Part shown: piece after piece, positions 35,269 through 42,354 of the stretch
How positions within the stretch are numbered: position 1 is the first letter of the stretch
How the letters are laid out: each line of letters opens with the position of its first letter
DNA from: Prolixibacteraceae bacterium
GTDB taxonomy: Bacteria; Bacteroidota; Bacteroidia; Bacteroidales; Prolixibacteraceae
DNA length: 64,000 nt
Direction of reading: 5' to 3'
NCBI GenBank assembly: GCA_028683385.1
Contig: JAQUIJ010000008.1
Span: forward strand, 186,001 to 250,000
Notes under the pieces: model-generated
What the model was told of the DNA's origin: nothing
The model's database searches: none
The model's input: the letters and a program-made list of their open reading frames with translations, nothing else
Program-made: the position numbers and the translations under genes

Positions 35269-36426
35269 ATGAAAAAACAGCAATATACTGCCACCACATT
35301 AGCCGGACTTGAAGAAGTACTGGCCCAGGAATTGATTGAAATTGGCGCTGACGAAGTCCAGATTGGACGGCGGTCGGTTTATTTTAGCGGCGATGTAAAA
35401 ATGCTTTACAAGGCCAATTATTGTCTGCGCACGGCTTTGCGCATATTGGTTCCAATCGATTCGTACAAGATTTATTCGGTTGACGATTTGTATCAACGTG
35501 CAAAAAATTTCAAATGGGAAGAACTGTTTGATTGCGATCAGACTTTCGCGATTCAGAGTACTGTTTTTTCTGATTTGTTCGATAATTCGATGTATGCATC
35601 GCTTAAATTGAAAGATGCGATTGTTGATCGTTTCCGATACAAATTTGACAAACGGCCAAATGTTGATTCCAAAAATCCTGATGTGTTGATCAACCTGCAC
35701 ATCAGCGCCGAGTTTTGCACCATTTCGCTCGATAGCAGTGGCGAATCGCTGCACAAACGTGGTTACAGGGTAGGGCAGAACGAAGCTCCAATGAGCGAGG
35801 TCCTGGCCGCCGGATTGTTGCGCCTGTCGGATTGGGACCAGAAAAGCGAATTGATTGATCCGATGTGCGGCTCCGGAACCATTGCCATCGAGGCAGCCAT
35901 GCTGGCCAACGGGATTTATCCGGGAAGTATTCGCAAAAATTTTGGCTTTAAGAACTGGCGTAGTTTTAAACCTGAGTTATTTAAATGGATGGAAGATGAG
36001 GTTCAGCCAGTTGCCCAAACACCGGTTAAAATTTCGGCTTCCGATATTTTACGCCGGAATATTGATATTGCATCAAAAAATGCTAACGAAGCAGGCGTTG
36101 CTTCCTTAATTGATTTTAAGGTGTCTGATTTTAGATTACTTGAACCTGCATCAGAAAAGCCCTTTTTGTTGTTCAATCCGCCTTATGGCGAACGGTTGAC
36201 TCCCGACGACACTAACTTTTACGGTATGATTGGTGAACGTTTGAAACACCATTATACCAATGCAACGGTTTGGATGATCAGCACGCCGCAATGCCTGAAA
36301 TCGATCGGATTACGTCCGTCACGTAAAATTCCAATCCTGAATGGTTCGCTGGAATGCAGTTTCCGGAAATACGAGCTTTATTCTGGTTCGAAGAAAATCT
36401 CGTCTGTAAGTGTTAATGAGAAATAG
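35269..36426 (+). CDS. rlmL: THUMP domain rRNA N2-guanosine methyltransferase (RlmL/YpsC-like)
   Basis: A 385-residue methyltransferase. N-terminal residues 1-60 are ferredoxin-like and 60-160 a THUMP domain for RNA binding. The Rossmann MTase part has the SAM motif DPMCGSGTIAIEAA and the catalytic motif IV, LFNPPYGERL (N/D-PP-Y), expected for exocyclic amine methylation of guanosine. It corresponds to the N-terminal half of E. coli RlmL and to stand-alone YpsC. The 23S rRNA G2445 target is inferred from the family. Confidence 0.88.
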   Translation: MKKQQYTATTLAGLEEVLAQELIEIGADEVQIGRRSVYFSGDVKMLYKANYCLRTALRILVPIDSYKIYSVDDLYQRAKNFKWEELFDCDQTFAIQSTVFSDLFDNSMYASLKLKDAIVDRFRYKFDKRPNVDSKNPDVLINLHISAEFCTISLDSSGESLHKRGYRVGQNEAPMSEVLAAGLLRLSDWDQKSELIDPMCGSGTIAIEAAMLANGIYPGSIRKNFGFKNWRSFKPELFKWMEDEVQPVAQTPVKISASDILRRNIDIASKNANEAGVASLIDFKVSDFRLLEPASEKPFLLFNPPYGERLTPDDTNFYGMIGERLKHHYTNATVWMISTPQCLKSIGLRPSRKIPILNGSLECSFRKYELYSGSKKISSVSVNEK

Positions 36427-36444
36427 TGATTGAAAAATATAATG

Positions 36445-36488
36445 CGAGTTTCGGGTTCCGAGTTTAGAAACCCGTAACCCGAATCTCG
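36445..36488. repeat. Hairpin repeat between rlmL-like gene and aroE
   Basis: CGAGTTTCGGGTT (36445-36457) and AACCCGAATCTCG (36476-36488) are inverted with 12 of 13 matches; the loop includes a second pair AGTTT/AAACCC-like words. It lies between convergent genes, 18 bases after one stop and 7 bases from the other, and may terminate both. Confidence 0.7.
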
Positions 36489-36495
36489 TAACTCT

Positions 36496-37245
36496 TTAAG
36501 CGTTCCAAATCTCCCAGGCACGGATGGCTTGCAGGTGGAGCATTTCCAATCCATTTTTGATTTTTGCACCTTGCGCTTTCCCTTTTTTCAGGAACAACGT
36601 TTCTTCGGGATTGTAAACCAAATCGAACAACACATGGTCTGAGGTGATTGATTCGTAAGGAATGTCAGGGCATTTGTCCACATTTGGGAAAGTTCCGATT
36701 GGTGTGGCGTGTATAATGATCAGATATTCTTTCAGTAGTTCATCAGTAATCTGGCTATACCTGATTTCTTTTTCGAACAATTGTTCCTCGATTGATGCAG
36801 AAACAAACTCGATTTGTAATTTATTCAGGATGTGTTTAATTGCTTTTGAGGCCCCGCCAGTTCCCAGGATCAAAGCTTTGGTGTGTTTTTCTTCTAGCAT
36901 CGGGCGAAGCGAATTCTCGAATCCATAAACGTCGGTATTGAATCCTTTTAGATGACGCTTCCCATCTTTTGTGGTAATTTTAACCGTATTCACTGCTCCA
37001 ACCTGAGCTGCTTCGGCATCAATTTCGTCCAGAAAAGGCATGATTTGTTGCTTGTATGGAATGGTGCAGTTTAATCCGCAGATGGTTTTATCACCGTCAA
37101 AAATGCCTGGGAATTCGTCGATACTATCAAGTTCAAAATTCACATATTCATGTTCCGGAAGGTTTTCTTTGGCAAATTTTTCAGTAAAGAAATTTCTGGA
37201 AAACGAGTATCCCAACCGGTGTCCAATAAGTCCGAATGTTTTCAT
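36496..37245 (-). CDS. aroE: Shikimate dehydrogenase
   Basis: NADPH-dependent reduction of 3-dehydroshikimate. The 249-residue sequence has the substrate site GLIGHRLGYSFSRNFF (a variant of GxPxxHSxSP), GLNCTIPYKQQIMPFLDEI with the catalytic Lys, NTVKI, FNTDVYGFENSL, the nucleotide motif LILGTGGASKAIKHIL and DLVYNPEETLFL. It is somewhat short, as in other Bacteroidota. A junction repeat precedes it. Confidence 0.93.
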   Translation of the reverse strand: MKTFGLIGHRLGYSFSRNFFTEKFAKENLPEHEYVNFELDSIDEFPGIFDGDKTICGLNCTIPYKQQIMPFLDEIDAEAAQVGAVNTVKITTKDGKRHLKGFNTDVYGFENSLRPMLEEKHTKALILGTGGASKAIKHILNKLQIEFVSASIEEQLFEKEIRYSQITDELLKEYLIIIHATPIGTFPNVDKCPDIPYESITSDHVLFDLVYNPEETLFLKKGKAQGAKIKNGLEMLHLQAIRAWEIWNA

Positions 37246-37285
37246 ATATAACGAGTTTCAAGTTTAAAATTCCAAGTTTCAAGTC

Positions 37286-37306
37286 ATGCTGAACTTGTTT
37301 CAGCAT
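37286..37306. repeat. ATGCTGAA/TTCAGCAT hairpin
   Basis: ATGCTGAA (37286-37293) and TTCAGCAT (37299-37306) form a perfect 8-bp stem with a 5-base loop, preceded by reiterated AAGTTTCAAG-like words (37256-37283). It lies between the ABC-F gene and aroE, both on the minus strand, 10 bases past the last ABC-F start-side feature, i.e. in the gap where an internal terminator or processing site could act. Confidence 0.65.
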
Positions 37307-37315
37307 CTATAAAAA

Positions 37316-39178
37316 TTACGCCAGTTCGCTCAGTTCCAGCCAGCGCATTTCTTTTTCTTCCAGCAAATCTGTAATTGCTCCATACCGGTGCGATTTCTCC
37401 TGCAGTTGGTCGCTATCGAGTGTCCCTGAATTTAAATCGATATCAATCTGTACCTTTTCCGTTTCGAGCGATTCAATGTCTTTTTCGAGTTGCTCCAACT
37501 CCTTTTTCTCGTTGAAAGTTAACTTTCTTTCCTTTTCTTTTACCGGTTTTGGCGACGCTTTAGTTTCCGGCTTTTTCAGCTTCTTCTCCAGTTCCTCTTC
37601 CTCCAACTGCTTGTTTCGCCATATCGTATAACTCCCCGGGAAATCCTTGATGTTTCCATCTCCTTTGAATACAAACAAATGATCGACGATTTTGTCCATA
37701 AAATACCGGTCGTGCGAAACTATAATTACACATCCCTGAAAAACGCGAAGATAATCTTCCAGAACGGCCAGTGTCATGATGTCCAGATCGTTGGTTGGCT
37801 CATCCAGAATCAGAAAATTCGGATTCGTCATCAGGATAGTACACAAATACAATCGTCTTTTTTCTCCTCCTGAAAGTTTCTCCACGAACGAGTATTGGGT
37901 ATCAGGTGGAAACAGAAAAGTTGTCAGTAATTGTGACGCAGTCAGTTTTCTGCCATCCTCGAAATTGATGACTTCGGCAATTTTATTCACCACATCAATC
38001 ACTTTGTCGCCCGGATTAAATTCGATCCCGGTTTGCTGGTAATAACCAAAACGAATGGTTTGGCCGATTTCAACTGTTCCGGAATCAGCCTGAAGGTTTC
38101 CGGTAACAATATTCAGAAAAGTGGATTTTCCAGTTCCGTTTTTACCAACTATCCCGAGCTTTTCGCCACGCTGAAATTTGTAAGTCAAGTCTTTGATGAG
38201 ACAAAGATCGCCGTACGATTTGCTGATGTTTTCCAAATCGAGAATTTTATTCCCGATCCGCGACGAATTCATACTCAATTCGATGTTATTCTCATTCAGG
38301 TTTTGACCAGCTTTAACAATCAAATCATCCACGCGCTCCATACGGTATTTCGATTTGTGTCCACGCGCCTGGGGCATCCTGCGCGACCATTCCAGTTCGG
38401 TGCGAAGCAGATTTTTTGCCTTCTCAACGCTTGTTACTGTCGATTCCATTCGTTCCTGCCGTTTTTCAAGAAAATACGAATAGTTTCCGCGGTGACGATA
38501 AATCGTATTGCCTTCCATTTCCAGAATTTCGTTGCATACACGATCCAGAAAATACCGGTCGTGCGTTACCATAAACAGCGTGATTTTGGTCTTTTCGAGG
38601 TAGTTTTCAAGCCATTCAATCATTTCCAGGTCAAGGTGGTTGGTAGGCTCGTCGAGCATCAGCAAATCAGGTTCATTAATCAGAACGTTTGCCATTGCCA
38701 CACGCTTTTTTTGTCCTCCTGAAAGTTCTGAAATACGCTGATCGTAATTAAAAATCTTTAGTTGAGTTAGTATTTGCTTGACTTTAAACTCAAAGTCCCA
38801 GGCATGATGGATCTCCATCAGTTCCGTATATTTGGTAATATCTTCTTTCCGATTGTGGAGAACAGCATCTTCAAAGTTACGAATGGTCTCTACCATTTCA
38901 TCACCCGATTGAAAAACGGCTTCGAAAACCGTCAGGTTATCATCCAGATCAGGTATTTGTTTCAGGTAGCCAATTTTGATGTCGCCGGTTTTGGTAATTT
39001 GCCCGGATTCAGGAGTGTCATTCCCGGCCAGAATTTCCATGAGCGTAGTTTTTCCGGTGCCATTTCGGGCAATAAGCGCAACTTTTTGATGTTCGAATAT
39101 GGTGAATGAAATATTTTCGAAGAGTAATTGGTCGCCAAATCGCTTCGATAAATTTTCAGCCTGTAAATACGGAGTCAT
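37316..39178 (-). CDS. ABC-F family ATPase (Uup-like)
   Basis: Soluble protein of 620 residues with two ABC domains and no membrane segments. Walker A motifs are ARNGTGKTTL and GKNGTGKSTF; signature motifs LSGGQKKRVAM and LSGGEKRRLYL; Walker B LLMLDEPTNHLDL and FLILDEPTNDLDI. A linker of about 80 residues separates the domains, and a C-terminal coiled coil rich in Glu and Lys (about 540-620) is Uup-like. ABC-F proteins act on ribosomes or in DNA-related processes; antibiotic protection is possible but not indicated by context. Confidence 0.93.
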   Translation of the reverse strand: MTPYLQAENLSKRFGDQLLFENISFTIFEHQKVALIARNGTGKTTLMEILAGNDTPESGQITKTGDIKIGYLKQIPDLDDNLTVFEAVFQSGDEMVETIRNFEDAVLHNRKEDITKYTELMEIHHAWDFEFKVKQILTQLKIFNYDQRISELSGGQKKRVAMANVLINEPDLLMLDEPTNHLDLEMIEWLENYLEKTKITLFMVTHDRYFLDRVCNEILEMEGNTIYRHRGNYSYFLEKRQERMESTVTSVEKAKNLLRTELEWSRRMPQARGHKSKYRMERVDDLIVKAGQNLNENNIELSMNSSRIGNKILDLENISKSYGDLCLIKDLTYKFQRGEKLGIVGKNGTGKSTFLNIVTGNLQADSGTVEIGQTIRFGYYQQTGIEFNPGDKVIDVVNKIAEVINFEDGRKLTASQLLTTFLFPPDTQYSFVEKLSGGEKRRLYLCTILMTNPNFLILDEPTNDLDIMTLAVLEDYLRVFQGCVIIVSHDRYFMDKIVDHLFVFKGDGNIKDFPGSYTIWRNKQLEEEELEKKLKKPETKASPKPVKEKERKLTFNEKKELEQLEKDIESLETEKVQIDIDLNSGTLDSDQLQEKSHRYGAITDLLEEKEMRWLELSELA

Positions 39179-39287
39179 ATTTTTTTCTGCAAAAATAACA
39201 TTTTACGCCTACCAAAATGAACTCAGGTCAAAGACTCGGTGTTTAGCGGTTTTTGTTTAAGTTTGAAATTCAAAAATCAGGATTGAA

Positions 39288-39944
39288 ATGGAAAAGAAAG
39301 AATTGTTTGAGCGGGTGATTAGTTATTTTCAGAAAGAAATGCCCATTGCAGAAACTGAACTCGACTACAAAACCCCTTACGAATTGCTGGTAGCTGTTAT
39401 TTTATCGGCTCAGTGTACCGACAAGCGGGTGAACCAGATTACTCCCGATTTATTAAAACGGTTTCCAACTCCTGAAAAGATGGCTGAAGTTGAGTCTGCT
39501 GAGGTTTTTGATTACATACGTTCGTGCTCCTATCCAAACAATAAAGCCAAACATTTGGTTGGAATGGCGCGAATGTTGGTTTCCGATTTTGGAGGAGTTG
39601 TTCCGGATGATATTGATGAATTGCAGAAATTACCCGGAGTGGGACGTAAAACAGCCAATGTAATTGCGTCTGTGGTTTTCAATAAGCCGGCAATGGCTGT
39701 TGATACTCATGTTTTTAGAGTGGCCGCCCGAATTGGATTGAGTGTCAATTCGAAAACTCCACTGGAGACAGAAAAACAGTTGGTTGAGTTCTTTCCTGAA
39801 GAATTATTGCCATTGGCTCATCACTGGTTGATTTTGCACGGAAGGTACACTTGTCTGGCCCGCTCTCCGAAGTGCGAAAAGTGCGGATTGACTAATGTTT
39901 GTGCGTTTTTTAGATCGAAAACGGAATCAAATTCAGCAGTTTAG
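39288..39944 (+). CDS. nth: Endonuclease III
   Basis: Bifunctional DNA glycosylase/AP lyase for oxidised pyrimidines. The 218-residue protein has the helix-hairpin-helix LPGVGRKTANVIASV with the catalytic Lys, the catalytic Asp in AVDTHVFRVAAR and the C-terminal [4Fe-4S] loop CLARSPKCEKCGLTNVC (C-x6-C-x2-C-x5-C pattern). Length and order are standard. It is divergent from the ABC-F gene. Confidence 0.96.
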   Translation: MEKKELFERVISYFQKEMPIAETELDYKTPYELLVAVILSAQCTDKRVNQITPDLLKRFPTPEKMAEVESAEVFDYIRSCSYPNNKAKHLVGMARMLVSDFGGVVPDDIDELQKLPGVGRKTANVIASVVFNKPAMAVDTHVFRVAARIGLSVNSKTPLETEKQLVEFFPEELLPLAHHWLILHGRYTCLARSPKCEKCGLTNVCAFFRSKTESNSAV

Positions 39945-40009
39945 CTTATTAGGTGAGCTGCCTTAATATTAAATGATTTCATTTTGGCTGAAATTACTTT
40001 TGCAATTTT

Positions 40010-40039
40010 TTTGATTTTTTGTCAAACTTCGTACTTTTG
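40010..40039 (+). promoter_or_regulatory. Promoter for the ferredoxin gene
   Basis: TTTG at 40010-40013, 18 bases, then TACTTTTG at 40032-40039: an excellent match to the Bacteroidota pattern. It lies 29 bases before the ferredoxin ATG, giving a short leader. Confidence 0.7.
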
Positions 40040-40067
40040 CCCAATATAAAACCTAAAAAATTGAGTT

Positions 40068-40238
40068 ATGGCTTATAAAATTTCAGAAGAATGTATTGCA
40101 TGTGGTACTTGCATTGACGAATGTCCTGTAGAAGCGATTTCTGAGGGAGATATCTATAAAATTGATGCAGATCTTTGTACCGATTGCGGTTCGTGTGCCG
40201 AAGTTTGCCCGGTTGATGCAATTTCTGTTGCTGAGTAA
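40068..40238 (+). CDS. 2[4Fe-4S] ferredoxin
   Basis: A 56-residue clostridial-type ferredoxin starting MAYKISEECIACGTC. It has two complete cluster motifs, CIACGTCIDECP and CTDCGSCAEVCP (CxxCxxCxxxCP twice), and pseudo-twofold symmetry with PVEAISEG and PVDAISVA after each. It serves as a low-potential electron carrier, for example for pyruvate:ferredoxin oxidoreductase. It is a single-gene unit with its own promoter and terminator. Such carriers suit a facultative or anaerobic lifestyle. Confidence 0.96.
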   Translation: MAYKISEECIACGTCIDECPVEAISEGDIYKIDADLCTDCGSCAEVCPVDAISVAE

Positions 40239-40260
40239 TTTCCGGTCGACATAAAGCTAA

Positions 40261-40296
40261 AAGAAGCTGTTCTATAAAGATCAGCTTCTTTTTTTT
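40261..40296 (+). terminator. Rho-independent terminator of the ferredoxin gene
   Basis: AAGAAGCTG (40261-40269) pairs with CAGCTTCTT (40282-40290), a 9-bp perfect stem with 12-base loop, followed by eight T. It begins 22 bases after the stop. Confidence 0.9.
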
Positions 40297-40357
40297 GTGC
40301 TGTCTGCAACTATCTGGTCTGATTTTTGTCTTTAGAGTAGAGAGAAAAACATTGGCT

Positions 40358-40738
40358 ATGAAAACAATTTTTACAATTATATTTCTATTTGTTTCAATTA
40401 TAAGTACTTATTCGCAAGTTAAACCTTTGGTCAGCCAAAAAGATGGCGCTTTGGTTTCAGGAATAATTGCAGAGAATCAGTCATTTTCTATCAAAAAGAT
40501 ATTTCCTAACCCTGTAAAAGATATAGTTACAGTTGATGTTAATACTGTAAGTTCGGGAAATATACAAGTCAGCCTATACAATATTTTGGGAACTGAAGTT
40601 AAAAAATTTGAGCCAATTTATCTTTCAATGGGAGAGCAGCAATTTCAACTGGATTTATCAATCCTAAAGCAGGGAATTTATATTCTTAAAGTGAATATGT
40701 CAGGGCAGGTTTTTTCGCAGGTCGTAAAGAAGAACTAG
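40358..40738 (+). CDS. T9SS sorting-domain protein with almost no cargo
   Basis: A 126-residue exported protein. The ATG at 40358 gives a signal peptide MKTIFTIIFLFVSIISTYSQ; the frame is open to 40295 but that part overlaps the terminator. After a ~25-residue linker, the type IX secretion C-terminal sorting domain fills the rest: IKKIFPNPVKDIVTVDV, SLYNILGTEVKKF, GIYILKVNMSGQVFSQVVKK. T9SS domains normally tail large cargo proteins, so a near-bare domain is odd: either a tiny secreted protein, or a remnant whose cargo part was lost. The frame is intact. Confidence 0.8.
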   Translation: MKTIFTIIFLFVSIISTYSQVKPLVSQKDGALVSGIIAENQSFSIKKIFPNPVKDIVTVDVNTVSSGNIQVSLYNILGTEVKKFEPIYLSMGEQQFQLDLSILKQGIYILKVNMSGQVFSQVVKKN

Positions 40739-40921
40739 GATTTGCGGTTTAAATTAGTATCGTTTTTTTGTCCCGGGAGCACAATTTTCTTTTCTTCCCG
40801 AATTTTTCAATCCATATTTCCGATAAATAAGCTTGTTGCTATAGGCATAAGCGTGCAATTTAACTTTACGACATGTTATACATGTACGGCTATTGCTCCA
40901 GCATTAACCAGAGCTGAATAG

Positions 40922-41002
40922 CGAATTGCCAGTCCGGATTTTCGCTTAAAGCTTGAAGATATTGCAGATAAATTAGTTGATTTGGCTTATTTGGGAAAAT
41001 GA
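40922..41002 (+). pseudogene. Possible gene remnant before the isomerase gene
   Basis: A short open stretch reads RIASPDFRLKLEDIADKLVD then LAYLGK and a stop; just upstream, across a TAG, the frame continues as ALTRAE. The peptide looks helical and protein-like, but no family can be named. The rest of the 310-base gap 40739-41048 holds nothing else I can support. Confidence 0.25.
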
Positions 41003-41048
41003 TATTTACAAGTTATATTTAACCGTCTATAAACCAACTAACACTAAC

Positions 41049-41939
41049 ATGGAAAATAATCTTTCACGTCGCATTTTTCTGCAAAGAAGCATTGTCGCTG
41101 GCATTGGCCTTTCTTTGATTGAACCAATGTCTGTATTCGCAAAAGCTAAAGAATCAGGAATGAAATTTGGCTTGGTAACTTATCAGTGGGCGAAAGACTG
41201 GGATTTACCAACACTAATTACTAATTGCGAACAAACCGGTTTTTTAGGTGTCGAACTTCGCACCGGACATGCTCATGGTGTTGAAACATCATTAACTGCC
41301 AATGAACGTTCTGAAGTTAAAAAACGATTTGCCGGTAGCGCTGTTACTTGTCTGGGTTATGGTGCAAATTTTGAATATCACAGTCCCGATCAGGCTATAC
41401 TTCGAAAGAATATTGATCAGACGAAAGAATATATTGTACTTTGTAAAGATATTGGAGCCACGGGTATAAAAGTAAAGCCGAATAACCTGCCAAAAGAAGT
41501 TTCAAAAGAGAAAACAATCGCCCAGATTGCTGCTTCATTGAATGAAGTTGGTCGGTTTGCCAAAGATTATGGACAAATTGTGAGGGTAGAGGTTCATGGG
41601 GAATTAACTCAGGAAATTCCAAACATGAAAGCTATTTTTGAACAGGTGACCGAAAAAAATGTAAAGATGTGCTGGAATTGTAATGACCAGGATTTGTTGC
41701 CACCCGGATTGGAAGCCAACTTCAATTCTGTGAAAAAGTGGTTTGGCGATACTGTCCATGTTCGTGAGTTGAATGTAGGTGAATATCCGTATCAACAACT
41801 CTTTAGTTTATTTGACGAAATGAAATACGATGGCTGGATCTTGCTTGAAGCCCGAATAGAACCTGATGATAAAATCACTGCAATGAAAGAACAGCTCAGG
41901 TTGTTTAATTCAATGCTTTCAAATGCTAAAAAAGGATAA
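41049..41939 (+). CDS. Tat-exported sugar phosphate isomerase/epimerase-like TIM-barrel protein
   Basis: A 296-residue xylose-isomerase-like TIM barrel. The start at 41049 gives a twin-arginine type leader, SRRIFLQRSIVAGIGLSLI, so it is probably periplasmic. Barrel strands are visible as MKFGLVTYQWAKDW, FLGVELRTGHAHG, TCLGYGANFEYHS, GIKVKPNNLP, RVEVHGEL, VKMCWNCND and WILLEARIEPDD, with metal-type Glu, His and Asp residues at strand ends. Proteins of this kind in Bacteroidota often act on sugars or inositols; substrate unknown. A terminator follows. Confidence 0.82.
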   Translation: MENNLSRRIFLQRSIVAGIGLSLIEPMSVFAKAKESGMKFGLVTYQWAKDWDLPTLITNCEQTGFLGVELRTGHAHGVETSLTANERSEVKKRFAGSAVTCLGYGANFEYHSPDQAILRKNIDQTKEYIVLCKDIGATGIKVKPNNLPKEVSKEKTIAQIAASLNEVGRFAKDYGQIVRVEVHGELTQEIPNMKAIFEQVTEKNVKMCWNCNDQDLLPPGLEANFNSVKKWFGDTVHVRELNVGEYPYQQLFSLFDEMKYDGWILLEARIEPDDKITAMKEQLRLFNSMLSNAKKG

Positions 41940-41966
41940 TTAGTAGTTCTCTTTTTATGTTTGAAC

Positions 41967-41997
41967 AAAACCTATCGTTTATCGGTAGGTTTTTTTT
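41967..41997 (+). terminator. Rho-independent terminator after the isomerase gene
   Basis: ACCTATCG and CGGTAGGT form an 8-bp stem with one G-T pair and a TTTAT loop, flanked by AAA and followed by a T-tract to 41997. It separates the isomerase unit from the sigma-54 locus. Confidence 0.8.
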
Positions 41998-42156
41998 ATG
42001 TCTTTGATTTTGGATTAGTCTAAGGCTAGATTTTAGTTTGTTTAGGTTTTATACTCTTTTTTTGAAGTATTTTGGCTATTTCAGAGCAGGAAAATGTAAA
42101 AAATGAATTTTTATGATTTGAAGTGCTGATAAATTCAACAGGTGTAAAAAATATAT

Positions 42157-42217
42157 GCAGTTGTGTTAAGTGATAGTAAATGAGTTAGATAGTTGTTGTT
42201 TGTTGCATTTGTGTTGA
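42157..42217 (+). promoter_or_regulatory. Candidate upstream activator sites
   Basis: GCAGTTGTGTTAA (42157-42169) and GCATTTGTGTTGA (42205-42217) are direct repeats, 11 of 13 identical, 48 bases apart. They lie 90-150 bases upstream of the candidate sigma-54 promoter, the usual place for enhancer sites of NtrC-type activators. The surrounding spacer is very AT-rich, so chance similarity is possible. Confidence 0.3.
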
Positions 42218-42304
42218 ATAAATATACAATATCCTCTATTTTGTTTTTAATCTTGTATTTGTTAAAGTGCAGTATTATAGGTTGTTGTGTTGTGTTTTCT
42301 TCAT

Positions 42305-42320
42305 TGGCACTGGTTTTGAA
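42305..42320 (+). promoter_or_regulatory. Candidate sigma-54 (-24/-12) promoter
   Basis: TGGCAC (42305-42310), five bases, then TTGAA (42316-42320). The consensus is TGGCAC-N5-TTGCA, so the -24 element and spacing are exact and only the C of the -12 GC differs; that position is usually conserved, which lowers confidence. Transcription would start near 42331, 24 bases before the ATG at 42355. The same locus encodes an NtrC-type sigma-54 activator at 48957, its likely regulator. Confidence 0.55.
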
Positions 42321-42354
42321 TTCCCATGTATTATCATTCTAAAAGGGAAAAATC

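Noticed and set aside
35299-35754. Antisense open frame of 151 codons in the RlmL-like gene
   Set aside because: Shadow of a well-supported THUMP methyltransferase.
39983-40005. Sigma-54-like TGGC...TTGC before the ferredoxin gene
   Set aside because: The gap between the GG and GC elements is several bases too long, and sigma-54 promoters do not tolerate spacing changes. A good housekeeping promoter lies at 40010-40039.
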